Below, piece after piece: positions 10,192 to 22,500 of a DNA stretch of 50,021 nucleotides (the stretch's first letter is position 1; the number at the start of each line of letters is the position of its first letter). The DNA lies in NCBI GenBank assembly GCA_051453625.1, contig JBOZIK010000001.1, positions 9,749,212 to 9,799,232 on the forward strand, given 5' to 3'. Source of the stretch: Welwitschia mirabilis. Taxonomy: Eukaryota > Gnetophyta > Gnetopsida > Welwitschiales. The translations under genes were made by a program, and so were the position numbers. The notes under the pieces were generated by a model. It was not told where the DNA came from. It made no database searches and saw only the letters and a program-made list of their open reading frames with translations.

Positions 10192-11813
10192 TATTAGTAA
10201 ATCTAGTTTTGATGATTCCACTTCTTAAAAATTTTGTGTCATTGTGTAGATAGTTAATATAAAAAAAATTAGATCTCAAATAGCATAAGTCAATGTCAAA
10301 TCTTTAAGATGATATCTCACAAAAAGCTCAAAATTGAAATTGCCAAATTAGTTGACTGAAGATGTTTACAGAATGAAAGATATTTATGGCAAAGATTTTT
10401 AAACTCTTGAAGACATCTATAGTGAATACATATACAACTTGAAGATATCTATGATGTACTAGCTTTCAAGTCACAAGCTAAATATGACTATGTTGAAGGT
10501 TGGATCTGACACTGATGAAAGACATCTACGTGTTTGAAGATATATATACCAAACTAGAACAAGTAACAGAGTTATTTTGTACTTTAATGAATATTTTACT
10601 TTCTAATTAGTCTATCAATATTTGCATCATAGATTCATGATCATGGAGGACTAAAGATTATATAGTTTAATTTTTATCAAGTTCTGGTCACTTTGGATGA
10701 AGATGTCTATTAGGTGAAGACATCTAATTATTAGTATTTATCTATAATTTTAAATATCTTTTAAATGAAGGTTCATGTCGAACTAAAATAAAGATGCGCA
10801 TCCAATCCTAGATGCTTCTATCCATTACACAGTGGTTATAAATTTTAAATGGCTACTGTTTGAGGTCAAACAGCTAATATCTCCCAAAAAGTATAAAAGC
10901 ATGATGTGATGGAACAAATGAAACATCGATGAAATAGAACAATCGAATCTAAAGAAAATAATGAATGAATCTAGTACAAAGGTAAAAAAGAATTCATGGG
11001 TGATTGAAACTACTCATGAAGGATCAAATATATCATTTGCAAAGGAACTTTTAGTGTCTACATCTTTTGTTCTTGGATCATACATTGTTGCATCATCCTC
11101 TAGCACTTATGACAAAAATGACAATAAGCAACTCAAGATCTTTTTCAAAGGAATATTATTAGAGCTTACTGTTATATATATTTATTGGATCTTAGATTAT
11201 TGAACTATTCCATTCTTGAATATTATTATAAAGCTCATTATTATATTATCAAAACTCAAGGATTCCTCATTATAAGGTAACCCTTATATAGGTGTGCTTT
11301 GTTAGTGCCTATGAGTAGTTGTGTTGTTGTATTTCCCTGAGGGGAAGAGTTTGCTACCTTGTAAGGAGCATCTCACTTTGTGTCTATGCCTATAAGCACA
11401 TTGTTGTTTCCCTTAGTGAAAAAGTTTGCTACCTTGTAAGGAGCATCTTACTTTATGGTTGTGCCTGTGAGCACATTGTTGTTTTCCTGAGGAGAAGAGT
11501 CTGCTACCTTGTGAGAAGAATCTTACTTTGTGGTTGTGCCTGTGAGTACATTGATGGTTTTCCTAAGGGAAAGAGAATCCTACATTATGAGGAGGCTTTA
11601 ATATTATTGTAAGGTTGGTGGTGATCCCAAACCACTATTATTTACAGGAATAATATCCAGAGGTGTGAGAGCAAACTATCCTCTGTGTGTGGACATGCCG
11701 AGGTTGGGAAACCACATTATCTTAGTAAGCTATTTACCATAATATTTTTTATTATTAATTATTTTTTTTGATAGAATTCATTCACCCCTCCCATTTAAGT
11801 TCAATAATTTTCA
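10192..11813 (+). repeat. Family-B 5' LTR
   Basis: It begins TATTAGTAAATCTAG and aligns with 18043-19590. By eye about four of five bases match over the first 150. It carries GAAGACATCTA-like palindromic motifs (10411, 10441, 10690-10725), a 240-base open frame at 10961-11203 and a 75-bp tandem array (11340-11600). Near the end is a GTGTGGACATGCCGAGG phrase, reminiscent of the GTGGA...GCCGAACCAC block I recall from many plant copia LTRs. The end is inferred from the primer site two bases further on. Relative to this copy the 3' LTR has lost roughly 110 bases near its start. Confidence 0.85.
11340..11600. repeat. 75-bp tandem repeats in family-B 5' LTR
   Basis: The landmark TTGCTACCTTGTAAGG recurs at 11351, 11426 and 11501 (exact 75-base spacing), with a weaker copy near 11576. 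Because 75 is divisible by three, one frame (11319-11612) stays open and encodes a repeated CYLVR-type peptide. I take that as a by-product of the period rather than a protein. The 3' LTR has the same array with spacings of 74, 74 and 76 (19121-19345). Confidence 0.85.
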
Positions 11814-11815
11814 AG

Positions 11816-11827
11816 TGGTATTAGAGT
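11816..11827 (+). promoter_or_regulatory. Primer-binding site of family-B element
   Basis: TGGTATTAGAGT differs at two positions from TGGTATCAGAGC, the initiator-methionine tRNA primer site used by most plant copia elements. It lies just inside the 5' LTR and 38 bases before the gag start. Confidence 0.85.
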
Positions 11828-11865
11828 GGGTACTCATGAAAAAGAGTAACTTTCTTAAGTGAACT

Positions 11866-12615
11866 ATGGAAGGAGTGCCAACTTTCAGACCTCTACTCTT
11901 CGATGGGATAAACTATTCTTATTGAAAAGTGAGGATGTGGGTGTACTTATAGTATTTTGAGTTTCAAGTATGACAAAGCAAAGAAGAAGGATACATAGAA
12001 CTTACAAAAACTATAACAGATGTAATAAAAATAGAAACATCTAATGATGAGAAAGTTCATCCTTCTCATATGGCAGCTGTATATCTCCCAAAAAAAAAAT
12101 GAGAGAAGAGAAAAATATGAATCAGAAAGTGGAGATGAATCAAGTATGGATCTTTAAGAAAGGTATAATTTAATTTATAAAGAATTTGTTAAATTGTAAA
12201 AGTTACATACTAAGATGAAAAAATTCACTTCATACCCATGAAATAGCTTATAAACAAAAAAAGAATTCTTGCATTAAATTATATTGTGAAAACTTAGCTA
12301 TTAAAGCTGAGATTAGTAGATTAACATGTAATTTAAATAATGTAAGATAGGAACTCTTGTACTTAAAGACAATCAATGAGAAATTTACCTAAATAAAGAA
12401 GACTTTGAATATCATGCTTGGACAATGTAAAAGCTCAAATGATAAAAGTGGTTTGGACCATAATGACAAATGGAATTACAAGCCAAGGTATGAAAATTTA
12501 ATGTTTATAAATAATATTATGTATTATTATTACCACAAAAGAGGACATTATCAACATACTTGTTTACTAAAATTTAAAAATAGATATTACACTAACAATG
12601 CCAATAAGGCCTAGT
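11866..12615 (+). pseudogene. Family-B gag relic
   Basis: An ATG at 11866 opens MEGVPTFRPLLFDGINYSY, matching the start of Sirevirus-like gag (a PPLFDGTNYxYWK-type motif). After this it degenerates. A CCHC zinc knuckle survives near 12525-12562 as YYYYHKRGHYQHTC, with both leading Cys changed to Tyr. At about 750 bases it is much shorter than gag of intact relatives, so the middle (capsid) portion has been lost, and many stops interrupt it. Gag normally forms the particle that packages element RNA. Confidence 0.75.
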
Positions 12616-14085
12616 AGAATGGTATAATGTTTTATGCAGAACAAACCAAGAAAAATGTGGATCTCAAAGCCAACACTTTTAGCACAACTTACACTAAAAG
12701 TAGTGAATAAACATGCTTGATAGGTAAATAGTCAATGCTTAAGAAACATGACTAGAGACAAATTCAGCTTCACCACATTAGTGGATTAAGATAAAGGAGT
12801 GGCAAACTTTGAAGACAACATAGAATATTGATACTATTGGAGGAGGTAATCTACTAGAGGTAAAGGATCTATTATTTGTAGAAGGTTTGCAACATAATCT
12901 GTTAAGTGTAAGTTAACTTTGTAATGCAAATTTTTCTATTAACTTTACAAATTCGGATTATGTTAGTAGAGAATAAAATTTAACAAAAGTTTTACTTGCT
13001 AGTATTAGAAAATTAAATGTCTATATTACTACTTTATAAAATATTTTTAACAATGGAACCAAGTTTTTATTAAACAAAATATTTGAAATAGAGCTATGGC
13101 ATAGGAAGATTATAACATGTGAACAAATATCTGCTCAAAATATTGTCTACAAAAGAAATAGTAATGGAACTTTCCAAGTTAAAAAGCATTGATAATCAAA
13201 TCTATGAAGCATACTAGAAAGAGAAGAAGAAAAAGGTAAGATTAAGTAAGAAAAATACTATCTCAACTTAACATCCTTTATATCTCTTACACCTTGATAT
13301 GTTGGTCCTTCATTTACAAAAAGTCTAGGTAAGAAAAAATATTATTTAACTATTGTAGATGAATTTTCTCATTTTACATGGGTAGCCTTCCTTGCACACA
13401 AGAATGAAACCTTTAATGTTTTTTTTTAAAGTTGTGTACTAGATTACAAAATTAAAAAGAATACAAAATAAAGATGACAATAAGTGACAATGGCATAGAA
13501 TTTAAAAATGCAAGGTTCATAGAGTTCTGTGAACAGTTTTGCATTCTACATTAATTTTCTGCATCAAGAACCCCTCATCAAAATGGAGTGGTAAAAAAAA
13601 GAATAGATTACTCAATGAAATGGCTAGAATAATAATGTATGATAAAAAGGTACATTATCATTTTTGGGCAGAAGCTATCAACACAACTTACTATGCTTCA
13701 AATAGAGTTTTGATAAGATGGTTTACTTCGAAAACTTCATATTAGCTATAGTCTAGTAAGAAACCATCTATAAATTACTTTTACATCTTTGGATCAAAGT
13801 GTTTTATTTTGATTGAAAAGAATAAGTTGAGAAAGTTTAATTCAAAATTTGATGAAGGCATTTTCCTAGGATATTCTTTGATCAATAAAGCATATTGAGT
13901 GTACAATAATAAAAACTATGTAGTTGAAGAAATTATTAATGTTGAATCCACTCTTGTAGAGGTGTAAGATAATTATATTCCTATGCAAATTGATCAAACA
14001 TCTAGTCATCTTTAAGTTCAATCTAACAATAAGAAGAAAAAGGAAGAAGATACAAAAACGAAAATCCTTCAACCATGATCAGATT
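12616..14085 (+). pseudogene. Family-B protease-integrase relic
   Basis: After gag, the block VKDLLFVEGLQHNLLSVS is the conserved stretch at the end of the copia protease. The aspartic protease active site upstream is not recognisable. Integrase follows with ELWHRKI (zinc-binding entry). Core motifs are ISDNGIEFKNARFIEFCEQF (about 13480-13540) and ASRTPHQNGVVKK (about 13562-13600), holding the expected D and downstream E-region landmarks. A 68-codon frame at 13539-13745 covers part of it. Numerous stops and frame changes make it inactive. Integrase would have joined element cDNA to the chromosome. Confidence 0.85.
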
Positions 14086-14189
14086 AAAACGAAGTCACTC
14101 TATTAGTAACATAATAGGTAGTTCTTATAAAGGTATTCAAACTAAAAGCCATACTAAAGAATTTTATGGTTTTGTAGCTTATATTTCAT

Positions 14190-15687
14190 AGGTTCAACTA
14201 AAAAATTTTAAAGTAGCTAAGAATGACAAAAATTGGAGGCTTGTAATGCAAGAAAAGCTTAACCAATTTGAAAAACATGATGTTTGAAAACTCACTCCAA
14301 GACTATCCAATAGACTTGTTATTGGCACTAATTGGGTTTTCAAAAACAAGACAGATAAACATGGAAATGTAATAAAAAACAAAGCAAGATTGGTAGCTAA
14401 AGAATACAATCAATAAAAAGGGATTGGCTTTAAAGAAAACTTTGCTCTAGTGGCACATATGGAATTAATAAGAATGCTTTTAACCTTTTCTTATTTCAAA
14501 AGGCTAAGACTTTATCAAATGGATGTCAAGAGTGCATTTCTAAATGGAATTCTACAAGAAGAAGTATATGTTAAGCAACCAAAAGGTTAATTCCCACAAG
14601 ACAGATCATGTTTACAAATTAAATAAGGATCTATATCATCTTAAACAAGCAACTAAAGCTTGATATGATAAACTCTTAGGACATCTTATTAAAAACAATT
14701 TCAAAAGAGGTACATCAGATGTCACTTTATTTATTAGAAAAGATGGTAAAATCTTTATTATTATTCAAATTTAGGTAGATTTTTGGTGCTACTAACCAAT
14801 TTTTTTGTGAGGATTTTGTTAAGATAATGCAAAATGAATTTGAAATAAGTCTCATGAGAGAAATGATCAATTTCTTGGGACTATAATTTATGCAACATAA
14901 TTAAGGTACTTTTATTTGCTAAGCTAAATATATCAAAAATTTCTTAATTAAATATGCTTTACAAGATTAGAAAGGGAAGGATACTCCAATGAATCAAAAC
15001 AGTAAGTTGGACGAAGATCAGAATGATAAGAAGGTGGATCAAAAGCTATTTAGAGGTATGATTGGTAGTCTATTTTATATTACTACTAGTATTTGTGCAT
15101 ATTATCAAAGTAATCATAGGGAATCACATCTCATTACTATTAAAAGAATTTTTCATTACTTAAAAGATACTACTAATTGGGGCCTTTGGTATTCAAAGGT
15201 CTTATGCCTTAATCTAGTAGAATATTGTGATGTAGATTGGGTAGGATATAAAGATGACAGAAGTAGCACAAGTGGAATCTACTTCTTACTTGAATAATGC
15301 TTGATTTCTTGAAGTATTAAAAAGTATAAATCAACCACTCTATTAACTGCTCAGGTCAAGTACATTATTGCTAGGAGTTGCTATGCATAACTACTATAGA
15401 TGAAGAAAATGTTAAAAGATTTTTTACTCTCTATGAATAAAATTCCCATCTATTATAACAATAAGAGCACCATAAACATATCAAAGAATCTCATACAACA
15501 CTCAAGAACTAAGTACATTGAGATCCAACATTACTTTCTCAAATAACATGTTTAAAAAAAATACATTATGATGTAATATATCAATATAGACAAACAACTT
15601 GCCGATGTATTCACAAAACCTCCAAGTACTGAAAGGTATGTAAAGTTGTATAGAAATTTGGGGATTGGGCCTTGCCTAATTAGGTAA
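14190..15687 (+). pseudogene. Family-B reverse transcriptase-RNase H relic
   Basis: Recognisable blocks in order are KNDKNWRLVMQEKLNQFEKH, NWVFKNKTDKHGNVIKNKAR, MDVKSAFLNGILQEEVYVKQ, YKLNKDLYHLKQATKA, MIGSLFYITT, VEYCDVDWVGYKDDRSSTSG, KYIEIQHYF and DKQLADVFTKPPSTERY. The catalytic YVDD is destroyed: at 14772-14783 it reads stop-Val-Asp-Phe. The protein end is at about 15687, after an LGIG-type terminus. The order and RNase H signature (DVDWVG) are typical of copia. No function remains. Confidence 0.92.
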
Positions 15688-15689
15688 GT

Positions 15690-16262
15690 TATTAGGTACT
15701 ATTATTTAAATCTTACCTCCACCTTGTATTTATCTATGAGTTAAGCTTATAGTTAGATGTAAAAAATAAAAATAAAATTTTGTGCATGTTACTTTGCTTT
15801 CTAAGGTGTTATTATTATCTTGATATTAGTTGTAGAATATTTTAAAAGTTCTGAAAATTTTATGGTATATGTCTTTAGTTTTATAGATGTCTATCAGAGA
15901 GACATCTTCAAATTTGTAAACATATTTGGAGCAGACGTCTTAAGTTTTATAGATATCTTGAAAGGTTAGATATCTACTTTTTATATTTTAGACATCTTTC
16001 AGTAGGTAGACATCTTTTCTATACTATTGCAAAAATTAAAAATGCACTAGAGACTAGTGTTTTGACCCTTTTTATTTAGAGAAGAGGCCATAAGATCTTA
16101 TTTTCAAGTCTTCATTGGATAGATATTTCTCTCAGATCATTTTTTAGGGCTGATTCTCTTAGTTTTCTCTGCCAAGACATCATGCATTTGGGAGACATCT
16201 TTACAATGAGAAAGAATAGGATTATTTTTTCACATGGGTGCACATTTTTCATTATTTCGACC
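15690..16262 (+). promoter_or_regulatory. Post-pol spacer with clustered AGAYRTCT palindromes
   Basis: Between the end of pol and the extra ORF, the 8-mer AGAYRTCT or a close variant appears at about 15885, 15899, 15933, 15950, 15968, 15990 and 16008, that is seven times in about 130 bases, and again at 16193. Related GAAGACATCTA motifs occur in the family-B LTRs. Sireviruses are known for repeated palindromic motifs in this interval, but their function is unresolved. No gene is supported here. Confidence 0.6.
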
Positions 16263-17408
16263 ATGGTTAAAAGAAAGTCTATTGGTACTTCAAAAGAAAA
16301 AGAATAAGAAATAGAACCTCAAAGATCTTAGTATGAGCCTCATTTTTACCATGAGGCAGTTTTAAGAAGATATATAACTTAGACATTATTATATTATTTC
16401 ACAAGGGACAAACTTTGGGCCACCCTTATCTTATTAGTTTAATTATTAGTAGCACTAGCATAACAGTTCCTTAGGTAAATATTATTCATTAGAAGAAACC
16501 TTTAGTTGAATTTAGTGAAAAATGGAGAGTATTAGTGCCACTAGGTGAGGGATTAAGCATAAGTCCTTCACAATTTCAGAGATCTTACTCCATGGCTACA
16601 CATAGTTCATCCTTCATCAATAAGGAATTAAAGGAAATAGAAAAAATGGTTGGTAAAATTGATAAAAATTTATTGAGATTAAAGAAATATAGGTCCACAA
16701 CAACTAGCAAGGATGATGCACAAGCAAAGAGTTGGAATCCATGAGGACTCTCATATGGATAGACTCGGAAGATAAATCAAAAGAAGAATCACCTCCAGCT
16801 CCATAGGGAATACATTATGGCTTAGATATAGTTGTAGATATTGATTCTACAGAGTCATCAAAGATACGACACTAATTTAGGAGGAGTACTAGGCTCGCAC
16901 GGAGGCACAGGTGTAGGGGGAGCAATAGGCTTTAGGTCCTTTATAGAGGAAGTAGGAGATAGAGTTAGGGAGCTTAGATGTTTAGCCTCTTATCTTCCAT
17001 TGGCCATGTTACCCTACGCAGCCACCTTCACCTCCTAGACCCTCATCATCACCACACATACCATCTCCACCTCCATTGCGCATATCCTCTTCACCTCCAT
17101 CTCGAACCAATGCTCTTCATATCCCACCACTTGCCACTGTTACATTACCACCATTCTTTATAGAAACTACCATAACTAGTTTTTTTAGGATGTCCATCAC
17201 TCCTTAAATGTATTAACATATGTGGACAAAGATCTATGAGGGTCCAAGTGATGCCTATCATCATCCTTCCAGGAAGTACTGCACTCTGTTAACTACATCC
17301 TTATTATCATCTACCATATAGACCTCCTCTACCTATGATAGTAATGATGTCAGGGATGAAGAAGAAAAAGGCATATATTATAATAGTGACTCTACCCTTA
17401 GTGATTAG
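16263..17408 (+). pseudogene. Possible extra 3' ORF of family-B element
   Basis: A frame with several stops begins MVKRKSIGTSKEKE at 16263. It continues through a charged helical segment (FINKELKEIEKMVGKIDKN, 16600-16690) and a proline/serine-rich stretch (PPSPPRPSSSPHIPSPPPL, about 17020-17080). It ends in an acidic tail at about 17408. Its place between pol and the 3' LTR matches the additional or env-like ORF of some Sirevirus-type elements. I see no signal peptide or convincing membrane span, and the match is positional and compositional only. It could equally be non-coding filler. Confidence 0.4.
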
Positions 17409-18028
17409 CTCCTTTTATCTACTATCCAAAAAGGAGGAGAAGTAAAGGAAAATTAGTTAAGAAGAAAAGGCAAATTAGTTGAGAAGAAATGACAAATCAT
17501 TTGGACAAACCAGCCTTTAGTATAAGAACATCCTGTTAGACATGGAGGACTTAACTATTAGATGATGGAATAGGTCCTTAAGTGACATCATCATTCATTG
17601 ATGTTTCTTCTTAATTATTTGGCACATATTATCATGCCTTGTTATTTCTATCATTATTATTATTTGGATTTGTTTTTAGCACACTTTGTCTATTAACACT
17701 TTTATGTTTTAATATTATTTCCTATTGGTACATTTTCATGATCCTTAATTATGCATTGTTGGCATAAAATTCAAATAGTATGCTCTAATTTTGTTGTTAG
17801 CATATTACCATGAGGACATTTTTAGTTGTCAATGAATGACTTTATTCAAAGCTAATATGCATTTCTTATTACTATGCTCTACATGTGTTTTTAAATGGTT
17901 AAAATCATGATTGTTCAATATTATTGCAAAAAATTATTATATGCATATGTGCTTGAATAATAAATATCTTAATTTAGTTGATTTAATATGGTTACACTAA
18001 TTGGATTTGCCATGTTTTAGACATCATC
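17409..18028. other. Non-coding 3' spacer of family-B element
   Basis: AT-rich sequence between the possible extra ORF and the polypurine tract. It holds no recognised motif apart from short GAAAAG-rich repeats at 17430-17500 (two near copies of a GGCAAATTAGTTGAGAAGAA-like phrase). Confidence 0.45.
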
Positions 18029-18041
18029 AAAAAGAAGGAGA
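18029..18041 (+). promoter_or_regulatory. Polypurine tract of family-B element
   Basis: AAAAAGAAGGAGA lies directly before the TATTGGTAAATATAG start of the 3' LTR. It resembles the AAAGGGGGAGA tract of Sirevirus-type elements. Confidence 0.8.
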
Positions 18042-18042
18042 T

Positions 18043-19590
18043 TATTGGTAAATATAGTTTTGATGATTCTACTTATCAAATATTCTATCATTGCATAGAT
18101 AGATTAATGTAAAGAAAATCAGATCTAAAATAGCATAAGTTGATATTAAACCTCAAGATAATATCTTGCAAAAAGCTCAAAATTAAAATTGCTAAATCAG
18201 TTTCAAGTCATAGTCTAAAGACGACTATCTTATTAAAGACAACTATGCTAAAAGTTGGATCTGGCACTGATGAAAGTCATCTACATGTTTGAATACATCT
18301 ATACTAAATTGGAATAAGTAACAGAGTTATTTTATACTTTGATAAATATTTTACTTTCTAGATAAGCTATCAAGATTTGCATCGTAGATTCATGATCATG
18401 GAGGACAAAAGTTTATACAGTTTAATTTTCATCAATTTTTGGGTACTTTGGATGAAGACACCTATTAGGTGAAGATGTTTTACCATTAGCAGTCATCTAC
18501 AATTTTCAAGACATATTGAATAAAGGTTTACATTGAATTAAAATGAAGATGCACACCTGACACCTAGATGCTCCTATCCATTTCACAGTGGCTACAAAGT
18601 TTAAACAGCTACTATTTAAGGTTGAATAACTAGTATCTCTCAAAAAGTATAAAGGCATGACGTGATGAAACAAATGAAACATAAATGGAATAAAACAATC
18701 GAATCTAATACAAATAAAAAATGAATCTAGCACAAAGAAAATTAAGAATACATGGGTGATTAGAACTACTTATGAAGGATAAGAGTTATTATTTACACAT
18801 GAACTTTTAGTGTCTACATCTTTTGTTCTTGGATCCTATATTGTTGCATCATTATCTAGCACTCGTGATGATGATGACAACAAGGAACTTAAGCTCTTCT
18901 TTAAAGAAACATCATTCAAGCTTGTTCTTATATCTATTTTCTGGGTCTTACATTATTGGACTATTCCATTTTTAAATATTGTTGTAAAGTCCATTCTTGT
19001 ATTATCAAATCTTAAGGACCCCTTGATAGGATTCCTCATTTTAAGGCAATGCTTATACGGGCATGCTTCATTAGTACTTGTGAGCACTTGTGTTGTTGTA
19101 TTTCCTAGAGGGGAAGAGTTTTGTACCTTATTAGAAGCATCTCACTTTATGGTTATGCCTTTGAGCACATTGTTGTTTCTTGAGGAGAAGATTTTTCTAC
19201 CTTGCAAGGAGCATCTCACTTTATGGTTAAGCCTATGAGTACATTGTTATTTTCTTGAGGGAAAGAGTTTGCTATCTTGCGAGATGCATCTCACTTTGTG
19301 CTTGTCTCTATGAGCACATTATTGGTTTCTTTGAGGGAAAGAGAGTGTTACCTTGTGAGGAGACTCTCATATTATTGTAAGATTGGTGGTAATCCAAAAC
19401 CACTATTCTTTGCAGGAAGAGTATCCAAAGGTGTGAGAGGAAGCTACCCTATGTGTGTAGACATACCCAGGTTAAGAAACCATGTTCTCTCAGTAAGGTG
19501 TCTATAATATTATTTTTTAAATTTGTTATTGATGAAATTTTTATTTGGTAGAATACATTCACCCTTCTCCTCTAAGTTTAATGATCCTTA
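18043..19590 (+). repeat. Family-B 3' LTR
   Basis: It matches 10192-11813 along its length, with a roughly 110-base deletion near 18200 that removes two GAAGAYATCT motifs. It includes the open frame 18810-19238, whose first part (STSFVLGSYIVAS) is also open in the 5' LTR. It also has four units of the 74-76-bp tandem array at 19115-19370. It ends near CACCCTTCTCCTCTAAG. Confidence 0.85.
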
Positions 19591-22500
19591 GGGTTACAGT
19601 GTCAAACAAATAAAATATCTTCTAAATAAACTTGTAAAAATTGAAAAATTAATAAGAAAATTTTTAAGTATAATAGTTAAAAAAAGTGAACACAAAAGTA
19701 TCTCCAAATCCCCCCTTTTATTTCCAATTTTTACCTTTTTCACAATCACACATATTTCTTGCTTTAAGCATTTACATCAAATTGAGCATTTAGTATTATG
19801 ACTTTTTTCCCAATGAAATTAAGCATGTTGTTTCTTAAAGAAATTAGTACTGCATTACCAACAAGTGGTTATAGCCCTAATGCAGTTGATCATGTCATAA
19901 ATAAATTGTTAGAGCTGCATTGGCAATGAGCGTTCATATCTCTAATGTAGTTAACTAAACACAATTAGTCAATCAAATAAAATATTCTTTTGAAAAAGAA
20001 ATATTATTTTTCCTTTTTATTCTTATTTCCATATTTAATATTATTTTTTTATGATATGAAAATTGTCATTGGATCATTAGATTTATTCACTAAGAACTAT
20101 CAACTAGGGTCATCAAGCCTTTAAAACTCATATATGTAGGGAAGGAGAGGATGGTTAGTGAGTTTTATGAAGTTGGATCAAGTTGAAAAAGGTGGATGGT
20201 GAGGTTTGAGACAATAATAGCTTATTTTATGAAATGGATGATATTTGGGATTTTTTAAATGAAAAGGTTTAATGCAACGATGGCTTATTCTATGCTGTGG
20301 ATGATATTTGGGGTTTTCTAAATAAAAAAATTTTAAGATGATGATTATATAGTTGGTAGTGTTTGGATTGTTTTAAGAAAGAAAGACCATCAAGAAAATA
20401 ATGTTTTCAAAGGTTTTTCCCCATTCTAAGTTTACTCTAAAATAAAAATCTAATTAAAATGAAAAAGTTAATATATAAGAATAGAATAAAACTAAAAGTT
20501 TTAAATTAAACGGGTTTTTGATATGGTGCATGTATGAAGACTCAAGATGGTAAAAACAAATGTTCGATGATGGATTGAAATTTTGTAAAGAATTTTAAAT
20601 TGGAATAGAATCCATGTGGATTTCTATGCATGATTCCATGAAATCAAAAATAACATTAGTATACCCAATAAGGTTTATACATTGAAAGTCAGAATTAGTC
20701 CATTCTTTAGCTTGTTTTTTCTTATTCAACAACTTATACTAGACATCGTTTTGGGGTGAAGATAAAAGTGAGTTAGAGAACATTATATAAAGTAAATATT
20801 AATTAATAAAATTTTTAGAGGATGATTATAAGGATAAATAAAATTTCTCTTCTTTATTTAGATTTGGGTCTTATTTAGAAGACAAAAATGAGAGTGAAAT
20901 AGTTGGCTCATAAAGTTGTTAAGAAAAAGATGAGGATTTATTATAGGATGAATTATGTATGGATTATTTGCTAATGTTCTCCTCTTTATTAAGATTTCTA
21001 GGGGATTTTTCCTCATGTGATTACTCATATGATAATGGTTGCACCTCTAAAAAAGGATCTTCTTCAATGTTGTTCTTCTCATTGATGTTAGATATTGACT
21101 CATCCTATATTGTATAACTCTTAAATGTATATCCTTCCTCAAATGGTTGATTATCTTTTAATGATTTATCTTTCTATGTTTAGTTCTTTTTCAAAGTATA
21201 GCCTTTTCTAAAATGATTGTTCACTCTTTAATGCATTTTCATACTCAAGATCCTCATGGATTTTCTTATTAGTTTCTTACTCACTCCTAGATGATATGAT
21301 CTAAGCATCATTAATTTCACTAGCATTAAACATTTCAAGGTTTTTAAGACTTTTAGGTTTGTGAAATATAGGAAGGTCTTATTTTCTTATTAATTAAGCT
21401 TAGGTTAGTTGTCATGTTTATTATGATTTAAAAAATAGAGAATTTATTGGAGAATTTATATATGGGTTTGGGTGGTCTATTAAAGATTATTTAAGAAGAA
21501 GAAATGTTTCTTAAGATTTTTTTCATGATTACAGATAATTTGGGTTTCTATTTTCAAGCATTTTCTTAATGATTCCTCCAATAGAATAGATGAATAAGGT
21601 TGTTAGTTTGATCGATAAGGATGAAAGGATGAAGAAGCTTGATAAGATGGTAAAGGATAAGGGTTATGAGGGATGGTAAAAGGTATGAGATCAAACTCTT
21701 TTTATTCAAAATAAGGATTTTCAAACTCAATGCTCCAAATAGGTTGATCTATATGCTAATGGAATTCTAAGCTTTAAAGATATTCTTTAAATATTTACCT
21801 AGTATTAGAAGGATCTCAGGGTTTAAAATGGTATGGATTTTTGTATTCTCATTAAATATAGTATTCTAAGTTTCTTAGATCAAATATAATCTCTTATAGT
21901 TTATTTAAGATGAATATGATTAGGTAAGCTATACAGATTTTCAAAGTTTCCATAAATAGATTGGCATTTAGAATGTATTTCATACATTCTACCAAATGGA
22001 TCTCATGTCTAACATGTTTTTAGAAAATAGTTAATAAAATTCACTATATTCACACTTTTTTAAGGTTTTAGAAAAGGCCTAGTATCAGAAGGGGTTCAAA
22101 GGGTAAAGAAGAGATTATTTGCAAAAGATTGATTAAAAAACTCATGAAAAAGCTAGCGATGCTAGTTAAGGAAGGCAGAGGCACCAATTGTTTGAGGAAA
22201 AATGGCTTAAAAAAAGGATAAAGTTACTTTTGGGCTGATAAAATGATTCACATTACTAGCTTATAGGAAAACGTGATAGAAATTTAAATGATTGCAACTT
22301 AAAAAAAATAAAATCTAGAAAAATAAATCTTAAATATTTTTCTTTTTTAAAAATTTATTAAAAAACTTGAAAGGTGACAAAAATAGAAATTAGCTAATAA
22401 AATAAAAACTTATAGAAAACAAAAATGAAACCAAAAAAAAGATTTCTATATTAGGTTTTCTCTTTTTGTGGTTCTTGTTTTGGTTGCAACCTAAAAAACA

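Larger units (their letters stand above)
10192..19590 (+). mobile_element. Family-B Sirevirus-like Ty1/copia element, nested in family A
   Basis: Two direct LTRs (10192-11813 and 18043-19590) enclose, in plus-strand order, a TGGTATTAGAGT primer site, gag, protease, integrase, RT, RNase H, a possible extra ORF and a polypurine tract. Domain order (integrase before RT) makes it copia. The LTR tail ending in CACCCCTCCC, the purine tract followed by GATTATTGG, and a long spacer after pol recall Sireviruses. It is flanked on both sides by family-A internal sequence, so it inserted after family A. No convincing 5-bp target duplication survives (AGATT against GGGTT). All coding parts are broken. Confidence 0.85.

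Noticed and set aside
11319-11612. 97-codon frame with a repeated CYLVR peptide
   Set aside because: It is explained by the 75-bp period of an LTR tandem array, and the 3' LTR does not keep the same frame.
10187-19595. Target duplication of the family-B element
   Set aside because: AGATT before and GGGTT after match at only three of five positions, and the 3' edge is uncertain by a base or two.
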